DNA of 64,000 nucleotides from an uncultured Poribacteria bacterium (GTDB lineage: Bacteria; Poribacteria; WGA-4E; WGA-3G), in assembly GCA_951813545.1 (NCBI GenBank), contig OX638352.1, positions 3,302,835 through 3,366,834 of the forward strand, in the 5' to 3' direction. Of this stretch, positions 1 to 8,200 are shown one piece after another. A program made the position numbers and the translations under genes. Each line of letters begins with the position of its first letter. The stretch's first letter is position 1. The notes under the pieces are model-generated. The model did no database searches. It had not been told where the DNA came from and worked only from the letters and a program-made list of their open reading frames with translations.

Positions 1-83
1 AACAGGCGTAAATCAAGGAAAGGCTTTTTTGATGAATAATTGCGAAAATCTAAGCGTGTACGCTGGAGGTTTCACCCGTCAAA

Positions 84-1493
84 ATGCAATATGATGATAA
101 GCCAAAGGACGAATGTGGTGTATTCGGTATTTTCGGCCATCCAAAAGCAGTGGAATTGACGTATTTGGGGTTACGCGCCCTTCAGCATCGAGGGCAGGAA
201 AGCAGCGGCATTGTCGCATCAGATGGCGAGAAGTTCACCTATCACCACGGCATGGGGCTTGTTCACTCTGTCTTTACAACTGATACTTTAGCGAAACTGC
301 AAGGGCATATCGCTATCGGACACAACCGATACTCGACAGCAGGGGAAAGCACTCTTGAAAACGCCCAGCCTTTAGTCCGAAATTACAAACAAGGACCCCT
401 CGCGCTTGGTCACAACGGCAACCTTGTCAACGCGACACAAGTTCGGAATCATCTGGAGAACGCCGGTTCCATCTTCAGCACAAGTTTGGACACCGAAGTG
501 ATTTTCCATTTGATAGCGCATTCGCGGAAGCAAGCTTTGGAGCATAGAATCACCGATGCACTGCGGAGTGTTGAAGGTGCGTATTCGTTCGTATGCATGG
601 ACAAAAACACACTCATAGGAGCTCGCGATGCACACGGATTTCGCCCCCTTTGGCTCGGTAAACTCGGTGATGCCTATGTGTTAGCTTCTGAGACATGTGC
701 TCTTGATGTGGTTGAAGCCGAACCGATACGTGAGGTAGAACCGGGAGAATTGATATTTACGCGCTCTGCCCATCGCGGTATCGAGTCCTATCGGTCCCAC
801 CAAAAACAGTCGGAATTATCACAGTGCATCTTTGAATATATCTATCTCGCGAGACCAGATGGCATGATGTTCGGACAGAGCGTGAATAATACGCGCCGCG
901 AGTTCGGTAGACAACTCGCTCGCGAACACCCCGTCAAAGCAGATGTCGTTATCCCAGTTCCTGATTCCGCGACGATCGCCTCCCTTGGGTACGCTGAGGA
1001 ATCCGGTATTCCGTTTGATCTCGGACTATCTCGGAACACTTTCGTTGGTCGATCCTTCATGAATCCGACACAGGATATCCGAGAATTAATGGTTAAGGTG
1101 AAATTGAACCCAATACGCGATGTACTGCGTGGCAAACGGGTTGTTCTTGTAGACGACTCAATTATGCGCGGAACGAATAGCCGGAAACTCATCAAAATCA
1201 TTCGGCAAGGCGGTGCGACAGCCGTACATCTCCGCATTGCATCCCCGCCAAACAAATTTTCATGCTTCTATGGAGTGGACACACCAACCCGTAGGGAGTT
1301 AATTGCGAGTTCACACACGATTGACGAAATTCGCAAATATATCCGTGCCGATAGCCTCGGTTACTTGAGTATTGACGGGATGCTAAAGTCAGTGAAAACA
1401 CCTCAGGACTTTTGTACCACCTGTTTTGATGGGAAATATCCGATTCCATTTGTAGAAGAATCTTCAGAGCAACTTCCGTTAATTGTGGATTAG
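84..1493 (+). CDS. purF: Amidophosphoribosyltransferase
   Basis: Catalyses the first committed step of purine synthesis in the cytosol, converting PRPP and glutamine to phosphoribosylamine. The N-terminal Ntn-type glutaminase begins at Cys11 (DE|CGVFGIFG) after a 10-residue propeptide that should be cleaved off. The C-terminal PRTase domain carries the PRPP loop VVLVDDSIMRGTNS near residue 355. Cys248, Cys394, Cys444 and Cys447 match the four ligands of the [4Fe-4S] cluster known in the Bacillus subtilis-type enzyme, so an Fe-S form is likely. At 469 aa it is normal family length. It leads a short purine group with purM about 350 bp downstream. Confidence 0.97.
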   Translation: MQYDDKPKDECGVFGIFGHPKAVELTYLGLRALQHRGQESSGIVASDGEKFTYHHGMGLVHSVFTTDTLAKLQGHIAIGHNRYSTAGESTLENAQPLVRNYKQGPLALGHNGNLVNATQVRNHLENAGSIFSTSLDTEVIFHLIAHSRKQALEHRITDALRSVEGAYSFVCMDKNTLIGARDAHGFRPLWLGKLGDAYVLASETCALDVVEAEPIREVEPGELIFTRSAHRGIESYRSHQKQSELSQCIFEYIYLARPDGMMFGQSVNNTRREFGRQLAREHPVKADVVIPVPDSATIASLGYAEESGIPFDLGLSRNTFVGRSFMNPTQDIRELMVKVKLNPIRDVLRGKRVVLVDDSIMRGTNSRKLIKIIRQGGATAVHLRIASPPNKFSCFYGVDTPTRRELIASSHTIDEIRKYIRADSLGYLSIDGMLKSVKTPQDFCTTCFDGKYPIPFVEESSEQLPLIVD

Positions 1494-1545
1494 AATCACT
1501 TTTCAATGTAGGCTTATTAAAATCACATCTACGAGGAAAATTCTT

Positions 1546-1857
1546 ATGTGGCGTCCAGAAGGCGGTAGGAGCGGACGGAAAAAACCGAGTCCGATAGGCA
1601 CAGCGCAAGGGCGACACACGCTTATTTCTTTGCTCGGTTGTGCGATTCTCGGTATGGTGCTGAGCAGGGTCCTTCCGTTTCTGATTGGGAAGCTCCGGCC
1701 GAACATGAAAGCGGATGAAGCGGAAGAGATCGGCGTACTCATTGCCTTAGGCATCAGTGGCATTGTGTTGGTCATTAGTCTCTTAAGACCAAGGGAAAGT
1801 GTCTCACCTCTTCGCAAACAATTGTTGAAGGAGCAGGAAAAATCAGATGGCAGATAA
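1546..1857 (+). CDS. Small two-TM membrane protein between purF and purM
   Basis: I do not recognise this 103-residue protein. The start ATG at 1546 is preceded by ACGAGGA at a suitable distance. An upstream in-frame start at 1483 would overlap purF and is less likely. The protein has a basic N-terminus rich in Gly, Arg and Lys, a hydrophobic segment (LISLLGCAILGMVLSRVLPF), a short charged loop, a second hydrophobic segment (IGVLIALGISGIVLVISLL) and a charged tail. It overlaps purM by 11 bases, so the two are probably translated together. No link to purine synthesis is evident. Confidence 0.6.
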   Translation: MWRPEGGRSGRKKPSPIGTAQGRHTLISLLGCAILGMVLSRVLPFLIGKLRPNMKADEAEEIGVLIALGISGIVLVISLLRPRESVSPLRKQLLKEQEKSDGR

Positions 1858-2887
1858 AAATCCGTTGACGTATGCCGATGCTGGTGTCTCATTTGAAGCG
1901 GAAACCGAAGCGATATCACGGCTAAAAAAACTGGTCCGAACCACCTATCGACCGGAAGTGCTCAGTGATGTCGGGACGTTCGGTGGGCTTTTCGCGCTCC
2001 AAAGGTATCAAGAACCTGTGCTTGTTTCCAGTACAGATAGTGTTGGGACAAAACTAAAGGTCGCGTTTAAAGCAGGACGGCACGACACCGTCGGTTTCGA
2101 CATCGTCGCACACTGTGGTAACGATATTGTCGTGCAGGGAGCGGAACCGCTCTTCTTTTTAGATTACATCGGCATCAATCAAGTTGTACCAGCAGTGATT
2201 GAAGAGATCGTAACAGGTTTAACATTAGGATGCCGGGAGATCGGTTGTGCCTTAATCGGCGGTGAAATCGCCGAACTATCGGATATTTATGCTGTTGGTG
2301 AGTACGACTTGGTAGGTACTATCGTCGGCGCGGTTGAGAAAGCCGACGTGATTACTGGAGAGAGTATTGCACTCGGAGACCGACTCATCGGTTTAGCCTC
2401 TATAGGTTTACATACGAACGGCTTTACATTAGCGCGGCGGATTCTGTTTGATAGGTGTAATTACAGTGTAGATACTTACCTTCCTGAGCTCTCCGCAACA
2501 GTAGCGGATGCCCTGCTCGCAACCCACAAAAGCTACGTAAAATCTGTCCTGTCTCTTCGCAATGTGTGTGATGTTAAAGGCATCGCCCATATCACTGGCG
2601 GCGGATTGCCAGCGAACGTGCTGCGGATTCTGCCGGAGGGGTGTGTGGCACACATTTGGAACGGAACATGGGAAATTCCGCCTATCTTTCCGTGTTTACA
2701 AGCGAAAGGGGACGTTGAAGATTCTGAAATGTACAGGGTTTTCAATATGGGAATTGGGATGGTGATAGTCGTTGCCCCCGATAGCGTTGATGCTGCCCTA
2801 AGGTCGCTTAAAGCATCCGATGAATCCACGTACCTAATCGGTGAAGTAGTCGCAGGAGAAAAGGGGGTACACGGTGTCCCTTCCTGA
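1847..2887 (+). CDS. purM: Phosphoribosylformylglycinamidine cyclo-ligase (AIR synthetase)
   Basis: Closes the imidazole ring of AIR from FGAM with ATP, the fifth step of purine synthesis. At 346 aa it has normal PurM length. Recognisable segments include LVSSTDSVGTKLKVA and GFDIVAHCGNDIVVQGAEPL of the N-terminal ATP-binding half, and AHITGGGLPANVLRILP of the C-terminal half. The start ATG lies inside the end of the preceding small membrane protein gene, and the stop overlaps the GTG start of the FliG-like gene, which points to one transcription unit with purF. Confidence 0.96.
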   Translation: MADKNPLTYADAGVSFEAETEAISRLKKLVRTTYRPEVLSDVGTFGGLFALQRYQEPVLVSSTDSVGTKLKVAFKAGRHDTVGFDIVAHCGNDIVVQGAEPLFFLDYIGINQVVPAVIEEIVTGLTLGCREIGCALIGGEIAELSDIYAVGEYDLVGTIVGAVEKADVITGESIALGDRLIGLASIGLHTNGFTLARRILFDRCNYSVDTYLPELSATVADALLATHKSYVKSVLSLRNVCDVKGIAHITGGGLPANVLRILPEGCVAHIWNGTWEIPPIFPCLQAKGDVEDSEMYRVFNMGIGMVIVVAPDSVDAALRSLKASDESTYLIGEVVAGEKGVHGVPS

Positions 2888-3626
2888 TACAGACTCGCAA
2901 ACCACACCAACCTTCTTAGATGAGGCTGCTCTGAAAGAATTGGCGGCTTTACTCGACGAAACACATCCACAAGTTGCTTTAGCAGCATTTCAGAGCGTAG
3001 ACGACAGCGACGCTGCGGTGTTTCTTGTAATGTGCTCGCAATTGAACACGGAAAATGCCCTCGCCGCGCACGCTGGGAAACTTTTCGCGCAGTTACCCTT
3101 TGACAAACAGGTAAGCATCGCTGAGAAGGTGGCGACAACAGAAACTGTTGACTCTGAAAGTGCGAAGCGAATTTGGAACGAACAGATTGCCAAGATTAAG
3201 GAAGCAATTGAAAAAACCACTTTCTTGGGTGAAGGCACAGCGAACCTTGCAAAATTATTGTCATACATGGACGTGACAGAACAGAACGAATTGTTGGAAG
3301 CATTGGGAGAGAAGCAGCCAGGAATGGTAAATAGCGTCTCTGAACAACTCCTTACATTTGAGGATCTGGGTAATTTGGGAGATGAGGCAATCAAAACTAT
3401 CTTACAAGTGCTGGACAAACCGACCTTAGCCCTTGCCCTATACAACGCACCGACTGCTGTACATGATCGATTTTTTGAAAATATGTCGGCATCACAGGCA
3501 GAAGCCGTTGAGGCAGAAACTGCCAAGTTGACGTTTGAACAGACACAAATAGCTGACACAGCACGTCATTCAGTTGTGAGTTTAGTCCGAAATTTTGCAG
3601 CAAAAGACCTGCTAAAAATCGGGTGA
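2874..3626 (+). CDS. FliG-like protein (M- and C-domain homologue)
   Basis: This 250-residue, helix-rich, acidic protein resembles the flagellar motor-switch protein FliG. Residues about 30-100 match the FliG middle domain (HPQVALAAFQSVDDSDAA, then LPFDKQVSIAEKVATTE). Residues about 115-250 match the C-terminal part, including FEDLGNLGDEAIKTILQVLD and FFENMSASQAEAVEAE, which align with FliG FEDLVxLDDRSIQxVLREVD and IFRNMSxRAA. Several charged torque-generating positions of FliG are not kept. It starts at GTG 2874, overlapping purM by 14 bases. No other flagellar gene is present in the window, so its role is unknown; it may be an adaptor or assembly protein. Confidence 0.7.
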   Translation: MSLPDTDSQTTPTFLDEAALKELAALLDETHPQVALAAFQSVDDSDAAVFLVMCSQLNTENALAAHAGKLFAQLPFDKQVSIAEKVATTETVDSESAKRIWNEQIAKIKEAIEKTTFLGEGTANLAKLLSYMDVTEQNELLEALGEKQPGMVNSVSEQLLTFEDLGNLGDEAIKTILQVLDKPTLALALYNAPTAVHDRFFENMSASQAEAVEAETAKLTFEQTQIADTARHSVVSLVRNFAAKDLLKIG

Positions 3627-3643
3627 ACGTCGGACGCTCACCC
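3621..3643. terminator. Stem-loop between convergent genes
   Basis: GGGTGA and TCACCC pair, and the stem continues over one mismatch into CGT/ACG with a CGG loop. It includes the stop codon of the FliG-like gene and lies before the convergent tonB end. There is no U-run, so terminator function is only suggested. Confidence 0.35.
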
Positions 3644-3698
3644 GTACTATCAAAACAGATGAAATGAGACTTAGACAGGCTTGCCGATATGAATACCC

Positions 3699-4652
3699 TT
3701 AGTTGTCCTTAAGCGTAAAATCATAGGGTATTTGAACCAACTTGCTGATAGGTTCACCACCCTTCGTTGCCGGATGAAAAGTAGATTTCTTCAACGCTGC
3801 AATCGCCGCTTCCTCAAGTCCAAAACCGAGGCTTGTCAGTGCTTTAATCTCTATCGGGACACCTTTCTCGTTAATGGTCGCCTGCAAAATGACCTCGCCT
3901 TCCTTATCAGCCTTCTTGGCACTCTCTGGATAATCCGGTTCCACTTGAAACTTCTTCCTCGGAGGTACGACTCCGGGTTCAGGCTCAAAACTAACGTTAT
4001 CCAATCCGGGGCCCTCATCAAGTTCGGGAGCATCAAGCTTGTTAATCAATGATGGGGCTTCACGCGGTCTTTCAAGGACAGGTGCCTTTGTTTCGGAGTC
4101 AACCGTCGTTGTAGGCTTTATAAAACTCCGGTTAACATCTATCATTTTTGGACCTTCATCAGTAGGTGCTGAGAGATCGACGGCTGCATCCGTGCCTTGG
4201 GGGATTACAAACGCGTCACTCGATAGCAGTTGGTTAGTGTCAGTCGTTACCGGTCGCTGCTGGAGAATGGGTTTCTGCACGTTCTGTCTTGCCTTGTCGA
4301 ACTTCAGCGTTTCCTTGCGTTGAAATCTGCGTTTGGTTTTTACCTCTTCCGTGACGATGCTAATATCAAACGTCTCTCGTTCATTTTCAATCCGATCAGC
4401 GATATAGAAAACACTAATGATAATCGCTATAACGATATGAAACACCATTGCGACTGTAAACGCTGCGGAACTCCGTCCAACGTGCTTTTGGGTAATAGTA
4501 TGCTTCGGCATGTTTGTTTGTGCCGTAGAAATGCCTTGCTGCTGGCTGACATCAAGTGAAACCTTTTTCAATGCGACAAAACGCTTCGGTTTTTTGCGCT
4601 CCGCCCGGCGTTGCTGCATTTGACTGAGCATGCCGGAAGTTCTGCTATTCAT
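3699..4652 (-). CDS. tonB: TonB-like energy transducer
   Basis: Couples inner-membrane proton-motive force to outer-membrane TonB-dependent receptors. This 317-residue protein has an unusually long basic cytoplasmic N-terminus (about 65 residues, RRAERKKPKRF), one TM helix (AAFTVAMVFHIVIAIIISVF), a periplasmic Lys/Pro-containing linker, and a C-terminal TonB domain of about 80 residues with PDYPESAKKADKEGEVIL and a final FHPATKGGEPIS region. A good AGGAGGT site lies just upstream of ATG 4652. Two TonB-dependent receptors and a DUF5916 protein are encoded on the same strand within 8 kb, which suits a joint role. ExbB/ExbD are not in the window. Confidence 0.9.
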   Translation of the reverse strand: MNSRTSGMLSQMQQRRAERKKPKRFVALKKVSLDVSQQQGISTAQTNMPKHTITQKHVGRSSAAFTVAMVFHIVIAIIISVFYIADRIENERETFDISIVTEEVKTKRRFQRKETLKFDKARQNVQKPILQQRPVTTDTNQLLSSDAFVIPQGTDAAVDLSAPTDEGPKMIDVNRSFIKPTTTVDSETKAPVLERPREAPSLINKLDAPELDEGPGLDNVSFEPEPGVVPPRKKFQVEPDYPESAKKADKEGEVILQATINEKGVPIEIKALTSLGFGLEEAAIAALKKSTFHPATKGGEPISKLVQIPYDFTLKDN

Positions 4653-4893
4653 CTGTTTTACCTCCTATAATATAAAGAGAAGAAGGATAGTTTCGGTCTC
4701 AGCACACTGCTCGCGCGTGTTTCCTATATTAAGATTAAGAGGTCGGCTAAAGTGGGTAAAAATATGCAGTAATTATTCGCAATCTATAAGTATCTATTTC
4801 TCAATACCAAATACTGCTAAAATGCTTGCTAATATCTATAGATATGGAACACGGTGAAAGTTCGCCATTTTAGCATAAGCATGCTCTAATTAT
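4653..4893. other. Intergenic region upstream of tonB
   Basis: About 240 bases of A/T-rich sequence. TATATTATAGGAGGT directly before tonB gives its ribosome site and a possible -10. No convincing gene is seen on either strand. Confidence 0.4.
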
Positions 4894-5188
4894 ACTAAGC
4901 TTTGGACAATTTTCAGACATAGCACACCGCTGGAGTGCGGGAGTGTAGAGACCTTTTTCTATAGACATGTTGCTCCGCTGGCGCAAAGTTTCTATACAGA
5001 TGCCACCCCTACGGGGTTGAAAATAATGGAATACCCCTTTTCTATACAGATGCCACCCCTACGGGGTTGAAACCGACTGTGTTGGTGTCGCGTTTTCGTC
5101 GGTTGCCTGAGTAGACGCAACTCCTCGAAAAATACACCACCCTTTGAAGACTCAACTAAAACGTGAGATAAATTGTCCAAACTTTAGT
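4894..5188. mobile_element. MITE-like element with 19-bp terminal inverted repeats
   Basis: The left end at 4894-4912 reads ACTAAGCTTTGGACAATTT. The right end at 5170-5188 is its inverse complement at 17 of 19 positions (core AAATTGTCCAAA). The roughly 295-bp interior has no credible gene but holds an array of short hairpin-forming repeats. Terminal repeats, small size and lack of coding fit a miniature inverted-repeat element or a remnant. A transposase fragment of the ISAs1 type lies about 95 bp away, but its own ends are not identifiable, so a link is not shown. Confidence 0.5.
4956..5072. repeat. Head-to-tail array of about 34-bp hairpin repeats
   Basis: Two identical 34-bp copies lie at 4989-5022 and 5039-5072, starting TTTCTATACAGATGCC and ending CCCCTACGGGGTTGAAA, separated by 16 bases. 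A diverged copy at 4956-4988 starts TTTCTATAGACATG and carries GCTCCGCTGGCGC in place of CCCCTACGGGG. Each copy has a short GC stem. They lie inside the MITE-like element. The 16-base gap is too short for a CRISPR spacer. Confidence 0.75.
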
Positions 5189-5281
5189 AATTATAAGATA
5201 TTTTCAATTAATTATAACATATTTTCAGTTTTGTGTCAACTTTTATTTACCATCAAAGCAGGGTGATAGTTTTAATCATAT

Positions 5282-5701
5282 TCATGAGATGAGGTTAACT
5301 GTGAGTTTAGGTCTTACTGCGAAGAAACGGGTTGCTTCGGAGATTTTGGTATATCCAGCGAAACGTAGAAGGGCGAGGGCAGCATTTCGCAAAGCGGCCA
5401 TAAGTTGGGGTATACTGCCGGTTCGTGCTCGTGAAGCGTCTTCCCCGAAGACGGTATCTCGTATCCAATGGCGTTTGTTTTCTATCGTCCAATGGTTTCT
5501 GCGAAGTGTAAGTAAGTCTTCAGCGGTAGCTTGTTGGGGTGTGAGACTTGTGATACCATACTGCGTATGATGTGTGCTCTCGCCTGTCTTTGTATGGATT
5601 CGGTTGATGCGATATTCATAGACTTGTGCGAGTCCTGGCCAGTCGCTATAAGATGTGAGCAAAGTGCTGGCTCTTAGGGTGCGTCTGGCGTATATGAACA
5701 T
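5282..5701 (-). pseudogene. C-terminal remnant of an ISAs1-family transposase
   Basis: The 139 residues match only the C-terminal third of ISAs1-type DDE transposases. The fragment starts near the DWPGLAQVYEYR block and runs through the RRNHWTIENKRHWIRDTVF segment to EDASRARTG and a final ALLRFAGYTK...ARPK region. Full-length members have about 350-380 residues. The N-terminal two thirds, with the first catalytic acids, are absent, and the sequence upstream is a hairpin followed by the DUF5916 gene. It is a dead insertion relic. Confidence 0.85.
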
Positions 5702-5717
5702 TTTGAAGGTGAAGTAT

Positions 5718-5753
5718 AGCAGAAGTCGCGTGAGAAGTCACGCGACTTCTGCT
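5718..5753. repeat. Perfect 16-bp stem hairpin with GAAG loop
   Basis: AGCAGAAGTCGCGTGA at 5718-5733 is exactly complementary to 5738-5753 across a four-base loop. It lies downstream of the DUF5916 stop (minus strand) and at the broken edge of the transposase relic. With no T-tract it may be a REP-like element, an IS end or a terminator. Confidence 0.7.
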
Positions 5754-5842
5754 TATATCAAAATATTAACAACTGTGAAAAATATCACACGAAAAACCTA
5801 AAACTAAATCACCCTGAGCATCAAAGAATGTCGCTTCTTGCA

Positions 5843-8104
5843 TTACGGATTCCACCAGTAGGTTACCTTAGCAACCACGGTTGAATCTAACAGACGAGAT
5901 CTAGTGGTGCCGTTCGTATCATACGTCTGATTGAAAACGAAATAGAAATCGCTTCCTGGGCGATAGATATAGTTGACAAGGAAGTTGGTAGACACAACGT
6001 TCGCATCGGCATTCCATTGTGCAAACAGTTTTGCAAAAAGCCCTGTAGTAAAGGAATAGTCAAATCTACCTCTAAAAAGGTTAACATAAACGGGGCGAGG
6101 GTTCCCATCGGTAAAGTACGCCGTGGGGAGATCAACGACCTGATTAAATTGGTACTGCGCACTCACACTGATATGCCCGTTTGGTTTAAGAGTGGTTTGT
6201 AGGTATGCTCTGCGGACTTCGCCTTTATAGAAATTCTCAATGCCGCCACCGACAGTTGTACTGATCGGACGACTATCACTGCTGGAGGCACGGAAACCGA
6301 ATGAGTTAGATTGGTAGTCGCCTATTGGAATCTCTATACCCTCCCGAAAATCGAAAACCTCGGTCAGTCGCTCAAAGCTGCGTCCGACGTTAAAAAAGAT
6401 GGAGTCGCCCGAACTCAATTCAAACCAATTGGTATAGGAGATGTCCCATTCTTCTAATTCATTGTTATGATTGAGGATATAGTCCACCTCTGGACCGGTC
6501 CAAATTTGTCGAATCCCGAACTTTTGGGGCATCGGGACCCAACGCGTTTCACCCCGAAGGTGCCGAATACCAGGGCGTCTCACATATCCAACAGCAGGGT
6601 TGAAATCATCGCCGATATCGGTATACGAACCCTCTACACGGAAACGCTTGTGCCGCCAGTTTGATCCGATATACCATGCATTATTTTGTCCAGACATCCC
6701 TGGTTCAAACGTTCGGGACCACAGACCGCGTATATCCAGGCTGTCACTCGGACGGTACTCAAAATCAAAACCACCTGCCCGGTTGTAGTCACCAATTTCG
6801 TCCTTATTTACAGCAATCATACCAATGCGCGACCCTGAAGCGATATCTTTTGTAATTCGTACTACAGAATAATTGGTACGCGGAATGTCAATTGGATCAT
6901 CTTCCGTATCAGCATCGTAGAATTCATTTGTCAGGACGTTGAGAAACCCTACACCGTAAGAACCGACCTTGCCACTTGTTTTTCCACCAAAGATAATTGG
7001 AATTGCATTGCCTTCTGCAAGTCCGATCCGTCGGCTATAGAAAAGGAGCATCGGTGGAGGGCGGCGGAAACTGGTCCGTGGTATCCCAAAGTCGAAAAGT
7101 CCGGCACCCTCCAAAAAGAAAGGACGCTTTTCAGGAAAAAAGAGGCTAAATCGGGTAAGGTTCACCTGTTCTTCATCGGCTTCAACCTGCGCAAAGTCCG
7201 TGTTATAGGTGATGTCCGCGGTCAGGTTTGACGTAATACCGTATTTGGCATCAACGCCTATTTTGAATTTGCCGTCGGTTTCAAGACCTGTGTCATTCTC
7301 ATTAATTTGAGTCACCCCGGGAAGAATATATGGCAGCACCTCTAAGTTCCGAGAGGGGGTGATGCCTGAAAGCCCAACAACATTCCCCAAGTTGGCGGTT
7401 CGGTACTTCGCCCTGCCACCGTAGGACGCTGAAACGGGGACCCATATCATCTCTTCTTGATTTCGCGCCAGCCCACGACCGGTGTTCATGCCCCATGCCA
7501 TCGAATCGCTCTTTTTGAAACGGAGTTGACTAAATGGGATACTTAGCTCGGCAGTCCAATTGGTATCGTTGATTTTCGACTTGCATTCCACCACAGCATC
7601 CCAATCGGAATTAAACGTATCGCCGCTGTTGGTTACAGCTCTGTCCTGTATCGCGCCAAGGGCGTTCATCCGAAAGAAGAAACCACTTCGTCGATCGTTA
7701 TACGTATCAAGCAGCAGAAAGACATTGTCATTCTCGTGTAGATCACGAGAGTCGCGGCGCATCTCATTCGCAACGAGTTTTGATATATCTGAATCGAAAC
7801 AGGTAAACCCGAAATAAATATTCTCGTTATCGTAGAGAACCCGAACCTCCATTGATTCGGAACTGATTTCGCCTTCATACGGTTCAATTTGCACAAACTG
7901 GTCAATCGGTTCCGCATGTTTCCAATCCTCTTCCGTTAAATCACCGTCGATCTCCACGTTCTCGTAAGTGCGATATGCCTTAACCTGATGATCGTGCGAT
8001 TCAGCACGGGCACCGGTGGTAACAATGTGCAAAAGCGTTGTAATGATAAGTAGGGAAATTGTAATCTTTTGAAATTTCGGTGAAGCAAATAGATACTCGT
8101 CCAA
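5843..8104 (-). CDS. DUF5916 protein with N-terminal CBM9-like domain
   Basis: This 753-residue secreted protein has a signal peptide (hydrophobic residues about 14-33 ending ARAES). A carbohydrate-binding family 9-like sandwich follows (VEIDGDLTEEDWKHAEP, then VRVLYDNENIYFGFTCFD, and NDNVFLLLDTYNDRRSGFFF). A long C-terminal beta-rich region typical of DUF5916 includes VNLTRFSLFFPEKRPFFLEG and ends in alternating hydrophobic/aromatic strands and a terminal TYWWNP, as expected for an outer-membrane barrel. The family often occurs beside TonB-dependent receptors, as here. The substrate is unknown; a role in glycan or metal-complex handling at the outer membrane is inference. Confidence 0.85.
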   Translation of the reverse strand: MDEYLFASPKFQKITISLLIITTLLHIVTTGARAESHDHQVKAYRTYENVEIDGDLTEEDWKHAEPIDQFVQIEPYEGEISSESMEVRVLYDNENIYFGFTCFDSDISKLVANEMRRDSRDLHENDNVFLLLDTYNDRRSGFFFRMNALGAIQDRAVTNSGDTFNSDWDAVVECKSKINDTNWTAELSIPFSQLRFKKSDSMAWGMNTGRGLARNQEEMIWVPVSASYGGRAKYRTANLGNVVGLSGITPSRNLEVLPYILPGVTQINENDTGLETDGKFKIGVDAKYGITSNLTADITYNTDFAQVEADEEQVNLTRFSLFFPEKRPFFLEGAGLFDFGIPRTSFRRPPPMLLFYSRRIGLAEGNAIPIIFGGKTSGKVGSYGVGFLNVLTNEFYDADTEDDPIDIPRTNYSVVRITKDIASGSRIGMIAVNKDEIGDYNRAGGFDFEYRPSDSLDIRGLWSRTFEPGMSGQNNAWYIGSNWRHKRFRVEGSYTDIGDDFNPAVGYVRRPGIRHLRGETRWVPMPQKFGIRQIWTGPEVDYILNHNNELEEWDISYTNWFELSSGDSIFFNVGRSFERLTEVFDFREGIEIPIGDYQSNSFGFRASSSDSRPISTTVGGGIENFYKGEVRRAYLQTTLKPNGHISVSAQYQFNQVVDLPTAYFTDGNPRPVYVNLFRGRFDYSFTTGLFAKLFAQWNADANVVSTNFLVNYIYRPGSDFYFVFNQTYDTNGTTRSRLLDSTVVAKVTYWWNP

Positions 8105-8200
8105 GAAGGTGCCTCCTTATAAAAATAGGGGATCTAACGTTAATATAAAGACGAAAAAGGCGGCAAATTGGACTATATAAATTTCAATTGAACGTGATTA

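Noticed and set aside
2874..3626. MgtE N-terminal domain protein
   Set aside because: MgtE N-domains share the FliG superhelical fold, but the FED...D..I...VD and NMS blocks fit FliG better and no transporter domain follows.
4956..5072. Possible CRISPR array (34-bp repeats ending GTTGAAA)
   Set aside because: Only two exact copies, a 16-base gap, one directly abutting diverged copy and no cas genes nearby. The pattern fits hairpin repeats, not CRISPR.
4992..5180. Minus-strand open frame inside the MITE-like element
   Set aside because: It runs through the repeats, has no ribosome site and resembles no protein.
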